Shown here piece by piece: positions 5,786-6,545 of a stretch of DNA of 6,545 nt. A model generated the notes under the pieces. It was not told where the DNA came from and made no database searches. It was given only the letters and a program-made list of their open reading frames with translations. The number at the start of each line of letters is the position of its first letter. Positions within the stretch are counted from its first letter, which is position 1. Both the position numbers and the translations under genes were made by a program. The stretch spans positions 1-6,545 of the forward strand of contig JAIUYC010000229.1 of assembly GCA_020216575.1 (NCBI GenBank), written 5' to 3'. This DNA comes from Coleofasciculus sp. S288. GTDB taxonomy: Bacteria > Cyanobacteriota > Cyanobacteriia > Cyanobacteriales > Coleofasciculaceae.

Positions 5786-6545
5786 CTATTCTGCTTGGGA
5801 AGGTAAATGTCGCTCCAGCCAATTCTCTAAGTCGGCTAGCATTTCCTGGTAATTGAAATCATTGTGGATCTCATGATAAACCCCAGGATACTCCCGTCGT
5901 TCCTTATCCAGGATGGTCACTCGTTGGCAGAAAACATCACCTCCTTCAGGTAGAGTTACCAAGTCTGCTCCACCATGAAGAATTAAGAGGGGCAATCGCC
6001 AATCCCCTGCATGTTCTTGAATCCAATCCACTGTATCTAAAAACTCTGTAGCCAGACGCGCACTCCCTCGGCTATGCGTCAATGGATCGCGATCATAGGC
6101 CGCTAAGACCTCTGGATCGCGAGAAGCGACACTGAGGTCAATCCCAGTACTTAGGGTAAAGCGAGGCCACACTCGTGAGAGAAGTCGTCCTAGAGCCAGC
6201 TTGAACGGCGAAACGGCAACTTTCCCCAAAGCTGGTGCTGAAGCAATTACACCCTGCAAAGTTGATGTTTCTGCTCGAGAGTGCAAAACATAATCCAGGA
6301 CAATAACGCCTCCCATGCTGTGACCGAAAAGAAAATAGGGGCATCCGGGTTCCTGTGTCTCGATCGCCTGCAAGAAGGTTCGCAGGTCTTCTCGAAACTC
6401 GTTCCAACTGTTAATATATCCTCGCTGACCTTGCGATCGCCCATGACCCCGCAGATCGAAACCATAGATAGCATAGTTTCTGAGTATAAGGTATTGGACA
6501 ATGTTGCCAAACAACCCGCTATGACCGCCATGTCCGTGTACGATC
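5786..6545 (-). CDS. Alpha/beta hydrolase, monoacylglycerol lipase-like (5' end outside window)
   Basis: A serine hydrolase of the monoacylglycerol lipase / lysophospholipase group (Hydrolase_4), expected to cleave an acyl ester of a mono-acyl glycerolipid. The frame is open to the right edge, and bases 6515-6544 encode IVHGHGGHSG, the oxyanion-hole region, so the true start lies beyond the window; the TTG at 6512-6514 is not the start. Then come YGFDLRGHGRS, the nucleophile elbow GHSMGG (Ser codon 6317-6319), LHGGADLVT with the probable catalytic Asp (codon 5963-5965), and YPGVYHEIHND with the catalytic His (probably codon 5873-5875). The triad is complete. About 30-50 N-terminal residues are missing. 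It stops 78 bp before the acyltransferase on the same strand, so the two may be co-transcribed, one removing and one adding acyl chains. Real substrate unproven. Confidence 0.88.
   Translation of the reverse strand, partial: IVHGHGGHSGLFGNIVQYLILRNYAIYGFDLRGHGRSQGQRGYINSWNEFREDLRTFLQAIETQEPGCPYFLFGHSMGGVIVLDYVLHSRAETSTLQGVIASAPALGKVAVSPFKLALGRLLSRVWPRFTLSTGIDLSVASRDPEVLAAYDRDPLTHSRGSARLATEFLDTVDWIQEHAGDWRLPLLILHGGADLVTLPEGGDVFCQRVTILDKERREYPGVYHEIHNDFNYQEMLADLENWLERHLPSQAE

Larger units (their letters stand above)
405..6440. repeat. Seven HIP1 octamers (GCGATCGC) dispersed through the window
   Basis: Exact GCGATCGC at 405-412, 1304-1311, 2307-2314, 2805-2812, 3436-3443, 4373-4380 and 6433-6440; near matches occur near 247, 3938, 4715 and 6362. 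All seven exact copies are inside coding sequence. Seven in 6.5 kb is far above chance (one per 65 kb for a random octamer) and marks the DNA as cyanobacterial. Confidence 0.93.

Overview
The window looks like part of a cyanobacterial chromosome, probably from a filamentous or otherwise repeat-rich lineage. The octamer GCGATCGC (HIP1, typical of many cyanobacteria) occurs seven times in 6.5 kb. There is also a heptanucleotide tandem repeat of the kind common in filamentous cyanobacteria, and a GC-rich palindrome family member. Protein content fits this, but I cannot name a species.

Left half (about 184-3735, + strand) is a surface-glycan cluster with genes in tight succession. It holds an rfbC-like dTDP-4-dehydrorhamnose 3,5-epimerase frameshifted in a run of 12 T, a SAM-dependent methyltransferase with an N-terminal coiled coil made of 14-residue repeats, a family 2 glycosyltransferase of the rhamnosyltransferase type, and a family 4 glycosyltransferase. 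The inferred logic is supply of dTDP-L-rhamnose, transfer of sugars onto a lipid-linked or growing glycan, and methylation of a sugar.

Right half (about 3760-6545, - strand) converges on the glycan genes with a 24-bp gap. Read in transcription order it holds a monoacylglycerol-lipase-like alpha/beta hydrolase (5' end beyond the right edge), a PlsC-type acyltransferase with a large helical insertion, and a four-helix EamA/SMR-type membrane protein resembling ArnE/ArnF flippase subunits. The first two suggest acyl-lipid remodelling. The third could serve either half.

The main interest is repeat-driven architecture rather than a new enzyme system. (1) The two glycosyltransferase genes meet inside five copies of AATGACC, which supply the stop of one and the start of the next; a single copy would fuse the two genes in frame. 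(2) rfbC is broken at a homopolymer and has lost a usually conserved Glu. (3) A palindromic repeat sits in frame in the interdomain linker of the family 4 glycosyltransferase. (4) The methyltransferase coiled coil is built from 42-nt units, and the 3' end of that gene is much more AT-rich than rfbC. I saw no tRNA, rRNA, CRISPR array, insertion sequence or convincing intrinsic terminator.
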